64,000 nt of DNA, from NCBI RefSeq assembly GCF_001620365.2, contig NZ_LQMT02000007.1, forward strand, positions 243,358-307,357, written 5' to 3'. How positions within the stretch are numbered: the first letter of the stretch is position 1; the number at the start of each line of letters is the position of its first letter. Positions 19,752-27,939 of this stretch are shown piece by piece. The notes under the pieces are model-generated. The model was given only the letters and a program-made list of their open reading frames with translations, was not told the origin of the DNA and did no database searches. Source of the stretch: Amycolatopsis keratiniphila subsp. keratiniphila. GTDB lineage: Bacteria > Actinomycetota > Actinomycetes > Mycobacteriales > Pseudonocardiaceae. A program made the position numbers and the translations under genes.

Positions 19752-20189
19752 GTGTCTGTTTCCGCTCCGCCCGGGTTGATCGGCAAGACTGTCGGCGACG
19801 TGCTGGTGCGACAACCCAAAACGTCACCAGTGGACATTTCCGTCGATCAGGCCCGAGCCTGCTTCGCCGACGACCACGTCCACATGCTCCTGCTCACGGA
19901 GTCCGGACGTCTCATCGGCACCCTCCTCCGCACCGACCTGCCCGCGGATCTGGACGGTGCCGACCTCGCTCTGCCCCACTCGCGGATGTCGGGCCGGACG
20001 GTCACCGCGGACATGCCCGCCGAACAGGCACGCCTACTCCTCTTGGCACGCGAACAGCGGCGCCTCGCCGTGGTCGATCACGACGGCGCCATCTTGGGCC
20101 TGCTCTGCCTCAAGCGCCGTCTGACCGGGTTCTGCAGCGACGCCGACGTCTTCGCCCGTGCCTCGGAACATTCATCGCGGCTGAAGTAG
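19752..20189 (+). CDS. CBS-domain protein
   Basis: This 145-residue cytoplasmic protein is almost entirely a pair of degenerate CBS motifs (about residues 10-65 and 75-130), folds that sense adenine nucleotides. The GTG at 19752 has AAGGAC 7 bases upstream; the frame is open earlier, but without a binding site. It follows narGHJI on the same strand after 147 bases and could be partly co-transcribed. CBS proteins are regular members of DosR-type regulons (Rv2626c), so an energy-sensing role near nitrate respiration is plausible, but no partner is evident. Confidence 0.75.
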   Translation: MSVSAPPGLIGKTVGDVLVRQPKTSPVDISVDQARACFADDHVHMLLLTESGRLIGTLLRTDLPADLDGADLALPHSRMSGRTVTADMPAEQARLLLLAREQRRLAVVDHDGAILGLLCLKRRLTGFCSDADVFARASEHSSRLK

Positions 20190-20212
20190 GCCGACGGGTG
20201 TCGTGGGGTCCG

Positions 20213-20726
20213 TCAGGCGACGGGATCCCGCAGGATGGTGCGGAAGCCTTCCTGTGCCGTGCCCTGGTCGAAGTGGTCAAAATAGATCTCGTGATGGGGT
20301 CCGTTGCGGCGCAGGCCGTGAGCATCGGCGAAAGTACCGAGGCGGGCCAGCGTCGTCTTCTCCTGCGAACGGGCCGTAGTGGGTGACCTGGACGACTTTG
20401 CCTTCTGAGTACGGAAAGAGCGACAGCCCAGAGGCAGCGAGGTCGGGAGGAAGCTCGGTGTCGTCGGGTACGCGCATGAGCAGCCTCCACCGCAGGTGCT
20501 CCAGCGGCACGGTCCAGTAGAAGCCGGCGATGTCGACGTCGCCGTGTTCGGGGTCGAACCAGTAGAGCCCTTCTACCGGGGAGTCGTGGCCGAGCCGTTC
20601 GGCCGCCGCGATGAGCTTCGCTTTGCGGGCGTAGAACTTCTCGGTGCCGGGCAGCCCGGTGCCGGTCACCGCCAAAAACGTGGCGGCGTCGATGGTCGTG
20701 ATTTCAGGATCGGCGGGGAAGGTCAT
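20213..20726 (-). pseudogene. GyrI-like small-molecule-binding protein, frameshifted
   Basis: From the ATG at 20726 (GGAGA upstream) the frame encodes a GyrI-like domain, including GLYWFDPEHGDVDIAGFYW and VTHYGPFA, up to about 20365. The original frame then continues into unrelated arginine-rich sequence to 20277. Shifting by one base restores a family-like ending: EKTTLARLGTFADAHGL, HHEIYFDHFD and a terminal RTILRDPVA, stopping at 20213. One extra base within 20360-20366 explains this. It is either a pseudogene or a sequencing error. It follows the saccharopine dehydrogenase-like gene by 19 bases. Confidence 0.75.
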
Positions 20727-20745
20727 GAAATTCTCCTCGGGTGGG

Positions 20746-21708
20746 TCAGAGGTCCGTGACGGTGGTGCCGTCGATGGAGGTCGCGAGCTCGGCTCCGTAC
20801 GCCGACGCCGGGGTTCGATAGCCGGCGGTGAACTGTCCGGCGAGTACCCGGCGCGCGATCTCGACCGAGCTGTGCTGTGTGAACGTGTAGCCGGTGGGGG
20901 TGGTGATCAGGGACCGGGCTATCTGGCCATCGCGGCCGGTCACTTCGGCCAGAGCGTGGTAGTGACCGCGGGCACGTTCCTCCGCGGTAGGACCGTCTGT
21001 GGTGGTGGCAGGGAAGCCGTCGTCCGTGCCCAGGTAGACCTCGATGTCTGCGAGGCCGGTGGACCGCGAAGCGGTGATCAGGTCGCCCATCGGCACGGGC
21101 AGGCACTTCTCCGGGCCGGCGCCGAAGTCGAACGTCCGGGGGGTGGCCGTGTCGAGGCGGACGAGTTCGCCGGAACGGCGGACGAGGGTGCCCAGCTCTT
21201 CGATTCCGGCGGAGCTGGCGAGCGAACCGCGGGAGAAGCCGCCGGTCACGCGCAGGGCGATCGTGACCTTCTCGGGCTCGGCGACCCGGCGTGCGGTGTG
21301 CAGGGCGAGGCAGTCGCATGGGACCACGTCCCAGCCGGTCCCGGACATCAGCATGATCCCCGCGCGGCTCGCTCGCCGGTCCAGGGATTCGGCGAGGACG
21401 AAGGTGTCGAACTCCGCGGTCGTGTCGAGGTAGTGGACCCCGCTGTCAAGGCAGGCGTCCATGAGTGGCCGGGCGGTGTGCCGGAACGGGCCGGCGACGT
21501 TCAGCAGGCAGTCGATGTCTTCGAGCGCCTCACGAGCTTCGCTCGCCTCGAACGTCCGGCCCTCGACGTCGAGTTCGTTCGCGAGTTCGTCGACACGGTC
21601 GGGATCGCGGCCTGCCACGACGACGTCCAGGCCGATCGCGACGGCCCGCCTGGCGACGAGCCGTCCGGTGTAGCCGGTGGCGCCATAGACGAGAAGACGT
21701 CCGTTCAC
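20746..21708 (-). CDS. Saccharopine dehydrogenase-like / trans-acting enoyl reductase-like NAD(P) oxidoreductase
   Basis: This 320-residue protein begins with a Rossmann dinucleotide-binding motif (LLVYGATGYTGRLVARRA) and has the segments LLNVAGPFRHTARPLMDACLDSGVHYLD and GTGWDVVPCDCLA typical of the saccharopine dehydrogenase/enoyl reductase group. In mycobacteria relatives reduce lipid intermediates; the substrate here is unknown. The start at 21708 is followed by an immediate domain fit. It forms a two-gene unit with the GyrI-like gene. Confidence 0.8.
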   Translation of the reverse strand: MNGRLLVYGATGYTGRLVARRAVAIGLDVVVAGRDPDRVDELANELDVEGRTFEASEAREALEDIDCLLNVAGPFRHTARPLMDACLDSGVHYLDTTAEFDTFVLAESLDRRASRAGIMLMSGTGWDVVPCDCLALHTARRVAEPEKVTIALRVTGGFSRGSLASSAGIEELGTLVRRSGELVRLDTATPRTFDFGAGPEKCLPVPMGDLITASRSTGLADIEVYLGTDDGFPATTTDGPTAEERARGHYHALAEVTGRDGQIARSLITTPTGYTFTQHSSVEIARRVLAGQFTAGYRTPASAYGAELATSIDGTTVTDL

Positions 21709-21884
21709 AGGGATTTCCTTTCACTGGCCGGGATTCGATGACGACGCTAGGGACGTTCCCGGACAGGTCGGGTCCGGGTAGGCCGCTCGATCGTGTGATC
21801 CGGCGGACAGCGTTTCCCGGACCCGACCTGTCCGGATTCGCGGTTACGGTCGCGTCTGTCACGACATCGACCACAGGAGACCGC

Positions 21885-22223
21885 ATGAGCCTCGAAGACG
21901 CCGACGCCCGCGCGCTACAGGTGCGCGCGCTGTACGAACAGCTCGAAAACCGACTGCTGGGCCGCACCTGGACTTTGCCCGAGCTCGCGCTCGGATTCAC
22001 CAACGACGCCGCCTACGTCGGGCGCTTGGTGCTCGCCGCGGAGCGCACCTGGGGTATCGACGGTGACGTCGACGACGAACTGCGGCACAAGCTCGCGGAA
22101 TGCCTCTGGTGGGTCTTCGTCCTCGGCGACCGGCTCGGCGTGGACGTGCCGGCGGCCTATGAGTCCACTATGGACAAAATCGGCGGCGGACTCGAACGGG
22201 CGGTGCGAGGTGCGTCCTCCTAG
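21885..22223 (+). CDS. MazG-like nucleotide pyrophosphohydrolase-type protein
   Basis: This 112-residue helical protein carries the MazG-like pattern of acidic residues (LYEQLENRLLGRTWT and DDELRHKLAECLWWVFVLGDRLGVD) expected to coordinate magnesium for hydrolysis of nucleoside triphosphates. The ATG at 21885 follows an AGGAGA site by 6 bases. It is divergent from the saccharopine dehydrogenase-like gene. Only one of the usual two ExxE pairs is clear, so activity is uncertain. Confidence 0.7.
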   Translation: MSLEDADARALQVRALYEQLENRLLGRTWTLPELALGFTNDAAYVGRLVLAAERTWGIDGDVDDELRHKLAECLWWVFVLGDRLGVDVPAAYESTMDKIGGGLERAVRGASS

Positions 22224-22314
22224 GCGGCTCGATTCCTTGCGTGCTAACCGCGGTTCGACGTCCATGGTCCCCGCCGCGGGGCCGGGGCGACGGGGTGGCG
22301 GTAGCCTCGGCGAC

Positions 22315-23145
22315 ATGGCCGCTGCCTCCAGCACACCGCTCGGCGATTTCCTCCGAGCCAGCCGCGCCCGCCTCGACCCCGCCGACGCGGGGCTTGTCGG
22401 CGCCGGCGCCAACCGGCGGGTGGCCGGGTTGCGCCGGGAAGAGGTCGCGGTGCTGGCCGGGGTCAGTGCCGACTACTACGCCCGGCTGGAACAGGGTCGC
22501 GAGCGCAACCCCTCGGCTCAGGTCCTCGCCGCGATCGGCCAGGCGCTGCGGCTGACCACGGATGCCAAGGAACACCTCTATCGCCTGGCCGGGCTCAACC
22601 CGCGCCTCGCCGCTGCGGGTGACCGGGACGCCGTGCACCCGTCGCTGCTACAGCTGCTCGACGCGTTCCCAGCCTCGGCGGCCTACGTGCTGAGCCCTGG
22701 CTTCGACATCCTGGCCACGAACACGCTCGCCTCAGCGCTGCTGGCGCCGTTCGAGGGCATGCGGAACATGGTCCGCATCCAGTTCACCCACCCCGCCGCG
22801 AAAACGGTGTTCATCCAATGGTCGACCGTGGTCCGCGACACCGTCTACGCCCTGCGCCTCAACGCCGGGCGCTTCCCGGACGACCCGGAGATCAGTGGCC
22901 TGGTCCGGGAGATGCTGGGGATCTCCGACGACTTCCGGAAGCTGTGGGACGACCAGCTCGTCGGAGCGCTCACGCGGGCGTTCAAAGTGTTCGTGCACCC
23001 CGAAGCGGGCCGGATCGAGCTGACCTACCAGACCTTCGACGTCCACGACGCGCCAGGCCAGCAGCTGCTCGTCGGCACCGCCGACCCGGGCAGCCGCAGC
23101 GCCGAGGCCTTGGTCTTTCTCGCTTCCCTGCACGCCGGGCACTGA
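22315..23145 (+). CDS. XRE-family regulator with MmyB-like ligand-binding domain
   Basis: This 276-residue transcription factor has an N-terminal helix-turn-helix (residues 10-80, RREEVAVLAGVSADYYARLEQGRERNPS) and a C-terminal MmyB-like domain (about 105-270, FDILATNTLASALLAPF and TYQTFDVHDAPGQQL). In known relatives that domain binds a fatty-acid-like ligand. It may control the adjacent saccharopine dehydrogenase-like gene or unlinked targets. The first in-frame ATG that matches the family is 22315; the frame is open further upstream. Confidence 0.88.
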   Translation: MAAASSTPLGDFLRASRARLDPADAGLVGAGANRRVAGLRREEVAVLAGVSADYYARLEQGRERNPSAQVLAAIGQALRLTTDAKEHLYRLAGLNPRLAAAGDRDAVHPSLLQLLDAFPASAAYVLSPGFDILATNTLASALLAPFEGMRNMVRIQFTHPAAKTVFIQWSTVVRDTVYALRLNAGRFPDDPEISGLVREMLGISDDFRKLWDDQLVGALTRAFKVFVHPEAGRIELTYQTFDVHDAPGQQLLVGTADPGSRSAEALVFLASLHAGH

Positions 23146-23168
23146 CCCCGGAGCCCGGACGGTGAGCG

Positions 23169-24152
23169 TCAGCTGTTGTTCTCGGCCAGCATGAGCGCGC
23201 GCCGCCGGACCGCCTCGCGGACTTCGGCGGGGGCAAGGACGGTCAGTGGTATCGCCAGGCCGATCAGGCGCCGGGCGAGGGATTCGGCGTCGACGCCGCC
23301 GAGTTCCACGATCGTGGCGTCCGGGCCGTCGGGCCGGTGAACACCCTGAGGCGGAGGCACCGCGCGCATCGCCTCGTCGAGGTGGACGTGCAGGCGCACG
23401 ACCGCGTAGAGCGGGTAGCCGCCGGCCAGGGTTTCGGCGACGAACCGGGCGGCGTCGGGCGGGTCGTCGACGCGCACGACCTGACCGGTCGGTTCGGCGC
23501 GGACGACGCGGTCGGCCCGGAAGGTCCGCCATGCGCCGCGCTCGACGTCGCGCGCCACGAAGTACCAGCGGTTCCCAGTGAACACGAGCCGATGCGGGTC
23601 CACCATGCGCGCGCTGTCGGTCCCGTGCGCGTCGCGGTAGGACAGCCGCAACCGCTCGCCGCGGCGGCAGGCCGTGGCCAGGCCGGCGAGCAGACCGGGC
23701 GACAGCGGCAGGCCGCCGGCTCGGGCGGTGTGTTCGAAGACGTCGTCCATCGCCCCGAGCTGGGAGGCGACCCGGGCGGGTAGCAGCTGCCTCAGCTTGA
23801 GCAACGCCGACAGCACAGCCTGGTCGTCGCCGAGCAAGCCGGTCTGCGCGGCCTCCCGCAGGGCGACGGTGACGGCCAGCGATTCCTCGTCGTCGAGCAC
23901 CAGAGGAAGCTGCCGGTGCCCGGGCCGCATCCGATAGCCGCCCCAACGGCCGGGATCGGATTCGACGTCGTACCCGAGTTCCCGCAGCCGCGCGATGTCC
24001 CGGCGCACGGTGCGGTCGGTGACCCCCATCCGCCGGGCGAGCTCGTCGGCGGTCCAGCCCGGCCGCGACGAAAGCAGCGACAGCAAGCGAAGCAGGCGTG
24101 AGGAGGTACCGATCACGCGGTTCGACGGTAACGGACCACAGTGGACGCTCAT
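23169..24152 (-). CDS. WYL-domain transcriptional regulator (YafY type)
   Basis: This 327-residue regulator has a DeoR-like winged helix (residues 10-65, LLSSRPGWTADELARRMGVTDRTVRRDI) followed by a WYL domain (about 140-215, LRLSYRDAHG, NRWYFVARDVERGAWRTFRADR) and a WCX extension. WYL proteins respond to nucleic acid or small-molecule ligands. Its ATG overlaps the stop of the upstream NTF2-like gene (ATGA), so both are co-transcribed. Confidence 0.88.
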   Translation of the reverse strand: MSVHCGPLPSNRVIGTSSRLLRLLSLLSSRPGWTADELARRMGVTDRTVRRDIARLRELGYDVESDPGRWGGYRMRPGHRQLPLVLDDEESLAVTVALREAAQTGLLGDDQAVLSALLKLRQLLPARVASQLGAMDDVFEHTARAGGLPLSPGLLAGLATACRRGERLRLSYRDAHGTDSARMVDPHRLVFTGNRWYFVARDVERGAWRTFRADRVVRAEPTGQVVRVDDPPDAARFVAETLAGGYPLYAVVRLHVHLDEAMRAVPPPQGVHRPDGPDATIVELGGVDAESLARRLIGLAIPLTVLAPAEVREAVRRRALMLAENNS

Positions 24153-24511
24153 ACGTCGGCGGCGTTGTTCCACATCCGGAACGTGCTCACCCGGCCGTTC
24201 GACGCGAAGATCAGGGTCCAGAGGTTGTCGAACACCCCGAACTCGGCGTAGGTGCCTCGCCCGCGCACCGCCGCGGTATCGCCGGTGATCATCAGGATCT
24301 CCCAGTCGAAGGTCCAGCCCTTCTTCTGCCACTCGTCACGGCTTTGCCAGCCTTCGACGATTTCGTCGCGCCCGATCCAGTCGGTCTCGTACGGCCCTTC
24401 GTGGTACTCGGCGCCCTTCGTGAAGAGCGCTTCGATGTCTTCGCGCGTGCTGGTGGTCCAGGCGTGCACGTACTTCTCGATCCACTTCTCGACCACGTCG
24501 CGGTTCGGCAT
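24149..24511 (-). CDS. NTF2-like/SnoaL-fold protein
   Basis: This 120-residue protein has the cone-shaped NTF2-like fold pattern: an N-terminal helix (VEKWIEKYVHAWTTSTREDIEALF), then alternating strands ending in GRVSTFRMWNNAADV. The ATG at 24511 has an AAGGAG ribosome binding site. Members of this superfamily act as isomerases, cyclases or ligand carriers. No catalytic assignment is possible here. It is co-transcribed with the WYL regulator and divergent from the aldo/keto reductase. Confidence 0.75.
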   Translation of the reverse strand: MPNRDVVEKWIEKYVHAWTTSTREDIEALFTKGAEYHEGPYETDWIGRDEIVEGWQSRDEWQKKGWTFDWEILMITGDTAAVRGRGTYAEFGVFDNLWTLIFASNGRVSTFRMWNNAADV

Positions 24512-24672
24512 GGCGCTCCTTTCGATCACCCTCGATCCTCGAGCCTGCCGGCCCGCCGGAGAAGGCACGGGCTTCCTGGGTGCCGCACACCCAGGATCAC
24601 GCGGCCTTCTCGCTCCGCGCGCGGCCGGGCATCGTCTTCCGTGGACACACCACATCGGACACGGAGAAGCAG

Positions 24673-25728
24673 ATGTCACTGACCGACTACCGCACCCTCG
24701 GCCATTCGGGGCTGCGTGTCAGCCCGCTCGCACTGGGCGCCATGAACTTCGACGACGGCAGCTGGGGCTCGGCCCCCGAGACGTCGTTCGAGATCCTCGA
24801 CCGCTACCTCGACGCGGGCGGGAACTTCGTCGACACCGCCAACATGTACAACGCCGGCACCTCGGAAGAGACCCTCGGCCGGTACTTCGCCGCCCGGCCG
24901 GGCCGCCGGGACCGGATGGTGCTGGCCACGAAGTTCACCGGCAGCATGAACGCGAGTGACCCCAACTCCGGTGGTGCGGGCAGGAAGGCGATCCGCTCGC
25001 AGCTCGATGACTCCCTGCGCCGGCTCGACACCGACCATGTCGATCTCTACTGGATGCACCAGTGGGACCGGCACACCCCGATCGAGGAAACACTGTCCAC
25101 ACTGGACGATCTCGTCCGCGCGGGCAAGGTGCACGCCATCGGCCTGTCCAACACACCGGCGTGGTGGGTCTCCGAAGCCGCCACGATCGCCCGTTTCCGC
25201 GGCTCGGTGCCGGTAGCGGCGCTGCAGGTCGAGTACTCGCTGCTCGCCCGCACCGTCGAGGGTGAGACCTTCGGTGCCGCCCGGCACTTCGGCCTTGGGA
25301 TCACGCCCTGGAGCCCGCTGGCCAGTGGCGCCCTCTCCGGCAAGTACTCCCGGACCAAGACCACAGCCGAAGACTCCGGCCGCAGCGCGTACGCGGGCAC
25401 GCATCTCACCGAGTCGACCTTCGTACTGCTCGACGCCTTGGAGAAAATCGCCGCCGAGCTCGGCACCACCGTCGCGGCGACCGCGCTCGCCTGGGTCCGT
25501 CAGCGCTCCGAGGTCACCTCGACCCTGATCGGCGCCCGCACCGTGGCACAGCTCGAAAGCAACCTCGCCTCGATCGAGGTCACCCTCACCGCGGAGCACG
25601 TCGCCGAGCTCGACGCTCTCACCGCACCGTCGCTGAACTACCCGCACGACGTGGCCGAGTCGATGGTCGGTTTCCAGCAGGGTGACACCACCATCAACGG
25701 CCTGTCCGCCCAAGCCTTCGTCCGCTGA
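24673..25728 (+). CDS. Aldo/keto reductase
   Basis: This 351-residue TIM-barrel NADPH-dependent reductase shows the catalytic tetrad: Asp and Tyr in FVDTANMYNAG, Lys in VLATKF and His in LYWMHQWD. The cofactor-binding stretch near the C-terminus (TLIGARTVAQLESNL) is also present. ATG at 24673 follows GGAGAAG. It starts a three-gene plus-strand unit with an SDR and an NTF2-like protein. Substrate unknown. Confidence 0.92.
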   Translation: MSLTDYRTLGHSGLRVSPLALGAMNFDDGSWGSAPETSFEILDRYLDAGGNFVDTANMYNAGTSEETLGRYFAARPGRRDRMVLATKFTGSMNASDPNSGGAGRKAIRSQLDDSLRRLDTDHVDLYWMHQWDRHTPIEETLSTLDDLVRAGKVHAIGLSNTPAWWVSEAATIARFRGSVPVAALQVEYSLLARTVEGETFGAARHFGLGITPWSPLASGALSGKYSRTKTTAEDSGRSAYAGTHLTESTFVLLDALEKIAAELGTTVAATALAWVRQRSEVTSTLIGARTVAQLESNLASIEVTLTAEHVAELDALTAPSLNYPHDVAESMVGFQQGDTTINGLSAQAFVR

Positions 25729-25739
25729 AAGGAATTCTC

Positions 25740-26438
25740 ATGACCATCACCTTCATCACCGGCGCCAACCGCGGCATCGGCTACGAAGCCGTCCGTCGGC
25801 TCGTCGGCCTCGGCCACCAGGTCCTGCTCGGCGCCCGCGACCCCGAACGCGGCGCGAAGGCCGCGGCCGAACTCGGTGCTCGGTTCGTCGCCATCGACGT
25901 CAGCGACCAGAACTCGGTCGAAGCCGCGGCCGCCGACGTCCTCGCGCACGAGGGCCGGATCGACGTCCTGGTCAACAACGCCGGCATCGCCGGACCGGTC
26001 ATCACCGACATCCACGATCTCACGGCCGAAGACGCCGAACGAGTGATTCGAACCAACTACCTCGGGACGCTGCGCACCACCCGAGCTTTCCTTTCCCTGC
26101 TGGAGAAGTCGGACGCGCCGCGGATCGTCAACGTGTCCAGCAGCATGGGGTCGTTCACCCGGTCGGTGGACCCGTCGACGCTGGAGCACGCGAATCCGCT
26201 GCCCTTTTATCAGCCCAGCAAGGCAGCGCTCAACATGCTCACGCTGAAGTACGCCGAGGCCCTGCCGCGGTTCCGGGTCAACATCGCCGACCCTGGCCCC
26301 ACCGCCACCGAGATCAACGGCTACCTGGGCACCCAGACCGTCACCGAAGGCTCCGACGCGATCATCGAGCTCGCCACGGTCGCACCGGACGGGCCCACCG
26401 GCACCTACCGCGACCGTGACGGCGTCGTCCCGTGGTGA
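25740..26438 (+). CDS. Short-chain dehydrogenase/reductase
   Basis: This 232-residue Rossmann oxidoreductase has the classical SDR motifs TGANRGIGYEA (NADP binding), VNNAGIAG, the catalytic serine in NVSSSMGS and the YxxxK pair in PFYQPSKAALN. It follows the aldo/keto reductase by 11 bases with an AAAGGA ribosome binding site, and its stop overlaps the next start. The pair probably acts on related carbonyl substrates. Confidence 0.92.
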   Translation: MTITFITGANRGIGYEAVRRLVGLGHQVLLGARDPERGAKAAAELGARFVAIDVSDQNSVEAAAADVLAHEGRIDVLVNNAGIAGPVITDIHDLTAEDAERVIRTNYLGTLRTTRAFLSLLEKSDAPRIVNVSSSMGSFTRSVDPSTLEHANPLPFYQPSKAALNMLTLKYAEALPRFRVNIADPGPTATEINGYLGTQTVTEGSDAIIELATVAPDGPTGTYRDRDGVVPW

Positions 26439-26800
26439 CCGCCGACGATCGCGCGGAGATCACCGAACTGGTCCTCGCCCGCGCACGCGCGGTCGACGAC
26501 GGCGACCGGGCGGCGTTCACCGGGCTGCTGCGGGACGCCATGGTGGTGATCGGCGGCGAGGAGACGACAGGCTCCTCGATCGGCGACCTCATCGCCGAAG
26601 GTGCGCAGCCCACCCGGCATCTGGTGACCAATATGCGGATCAGCCAGGCGGGAACCGGCGCACACGTCGAGAGCTACTTCACGCTCATCGGCTCCCACCG
26701 GCTGGTCGCTTCCGGTCGTTATCGCGACCGCCTGGACCGGCACGAAGGCCGGTGGACTTTCATCCGTCACGAAATACTCGTCGATCCGGGCGTGTCCTAG
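26435..26800 (+). CDS. NTF2-like/SnoaL-type protein
   Basis: This 121-residue protein has an N-terminal helix with LARARAVDDGDRAAFTGLL and strands ending WTFIRHEILVDPG, the pattern of small SnoaL/NTF2-like proteins. A GTG at 26435 overlaps the SDR stop; an adjacent GTG at 26432 is an equal alternative. Its 3' end overlaps the convergent SnoaL-like gene by 4 bases. Function unknown. Confidence 0.65.
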   Translation: MTADDRAEITELVLARARAVDDGDRAAFTGLLRDAMVVIGGEETTGSSIGDLIAEGAQPTRHLVTNMRISQAGTGAHVESYFTLIGSHRLVASGRYRDRLDRHEGRWTFIRHEILVDPGVS

Positions 26801-27255
26801 ATACCGGCCAGGACGGCCGGGTCTCCCTCGGTCCAGGCGTTGTCGACGGTGAGGCGCTGGACAACCCACGTCTCACCGCGCCGGATCAGGTCGACGTCGT
26901 ACCGATTGGTCATGAGGACATGCCGGGAGTGATCCTCCCGGGGCAGGTGCTGGCACGCCATGATGCCCTCCAGGTGTGCGGTGTCCCCGTCGAGGCTCAC
27001 CCGTGGATTGCTCAGGGAGTGCGTGGTGTCCAGATGGCTGAGCGAGCTCGACAAGGCCGCGGCGATACTGTCGCGGCCGCCCACCGGCGGGTACTCCTGC
27101 CCCGCTTTTCTCGTGGCAGGGCCGAAATCGGCCACCGCGTCCTCGGCGAACGCGGAGGCGAGCAGGTCCTTGTCCCGCAGGTCGAGACCCGCGGCGTAGC
27201 GGTAGAGGGTCTCGACGACGGCGAGCTTGTCCGCGGTGGTGCTGGTCTGCGACAC
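26797..27255 (-). CDS. SnoaL/NTF2-like protein controlled by divergent TetR
   Basis: This 152-residue protein has the SnoaL-like pattern (LYRYAAGLDLRDKDLLASAFAEDAVADFG near the start, WVVQRLTVDNAWTEGD at the end), resembling bile-acid dehydratase or steroid-isomerase-like proteins. It is divergent from a TetR gene across an 84-base gap that contains a perfect palindrome, so it is the probable repression target. Confidence 0.8.
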   Translation of the reverse strand: MSQTSTTADKLAVVETLYRYAAGLDLRDKDLLASAFAEDAVADFGPATRKAGQEYPPVGGRDSIAAALSSSLSHLDTTHSLSNPRVSLDGDTAHLEGIMACQHLPREDHSRHVLMTNRYDVDLIRRGETWVVQRLTVDNAWTEGDPAVLAGI

Positions 27256-27298
27256 GGTGCGTCCTTACGTGGCGGGATGGTGCCCTTCCGACTGTAGC

Positions 27299-27326
27299 CC
27301 TCTATTCGACACCTGTCGAATAGAGG
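27299..27326. promoter_or_regulatory. Perfect palindromic TetR operator
   Basis: CCTCTATTCGACA and TGTCGAATAGAGG are exact inverted repeats of 13 bases around a CC centre. The site lies midway between the divergent SnoaL-like gene (start 27255) and the TetR gene (start 27340, only 13 bases away), so bound repressor would block both promoters. Confidence 0.8.
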
Positions 27327-27339
27327 TAAGCTACGCGTC

Positions 27340-27939
27340 ATGTCCGAACTGGATCCGCGGTTCACCCGCTCGCGTCGCGCGATCGCGGACGCGCTGGCCG
27401 AACTCATGGAGCGGACCCGGGTCTGCCCGTCGGTCTCGGCCCTCGCCGACGCCGCGGGCATCCACCGGGCCACCTTCTACAACCATTTCGACTCGGTCGA
27501 GGAGGCAGCGGTGTACGTGATCGCCGACGATTTCCGCGTCCTCCATGACTTGAACATCAGCGACAGGAAGAAGGGTGCGGACCCGGCCACCGTGGCGGTC
27601 GCGACGCTGAACGCCATGCTCGACTCGCTCCGGCGGCGTGAAAGCCTCTTCCTCGTGGCATCGGCGTGGCGCTCAGCGAGCGGGCTGATGGGGATCGGCG
27701 ATCTACTCCTGGATCGGCTCCGCGCTCTGCGACGCGACCTGGGTGTCGAGGATCTGGAGCCGGAGCGTCACTCGGTCGAGGACGTTTACGCGGCCTCCGG
27801 CGTGCACGGAGTCTTCTCGGCCGCGATCAGTGGGACCACCGACTGCGACCAGGAGGAGATCGCCGCCCGGCTGTACGCCCTCCTGCCGGACTGGCTTCGT
27901 CAGCCCCGGTCGAGCATTCCGGGGCCGAACACCTCGTAG
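27340..27939 (+). CDS. TetR-family transcriptional regulator
   Basis: This 199-residue repressor has a typical N-terminal helix-turn-helix (residues 12-55, SALADAAGIHRATFYNHFDSVEEAA) and a helical ligand-binding region. It probably represses itself and the divergent SnoaL-like gene through the 28-bp palindrome. Its last 40 bases overlap the 3' end of the convergent flavohemoglobin gene. Confidence 0.9.
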   Translation: MSELDPRFTRSRRAIADALAELMERTRVCPSVSALADAAGIHRATFYNHFDSVEEAAVYVIADDFRVLHDLNISDRKKGADPATVAVATLNAMLDSLRRRESLFLVASAWRSASGLMGIGDLLLDRLRALRRDLGVEDLEPERHSVEDVYAASGVHGVFSAAISGTTDCDQEEIAARLYALLPDWLRQPRSSIPGPNTS

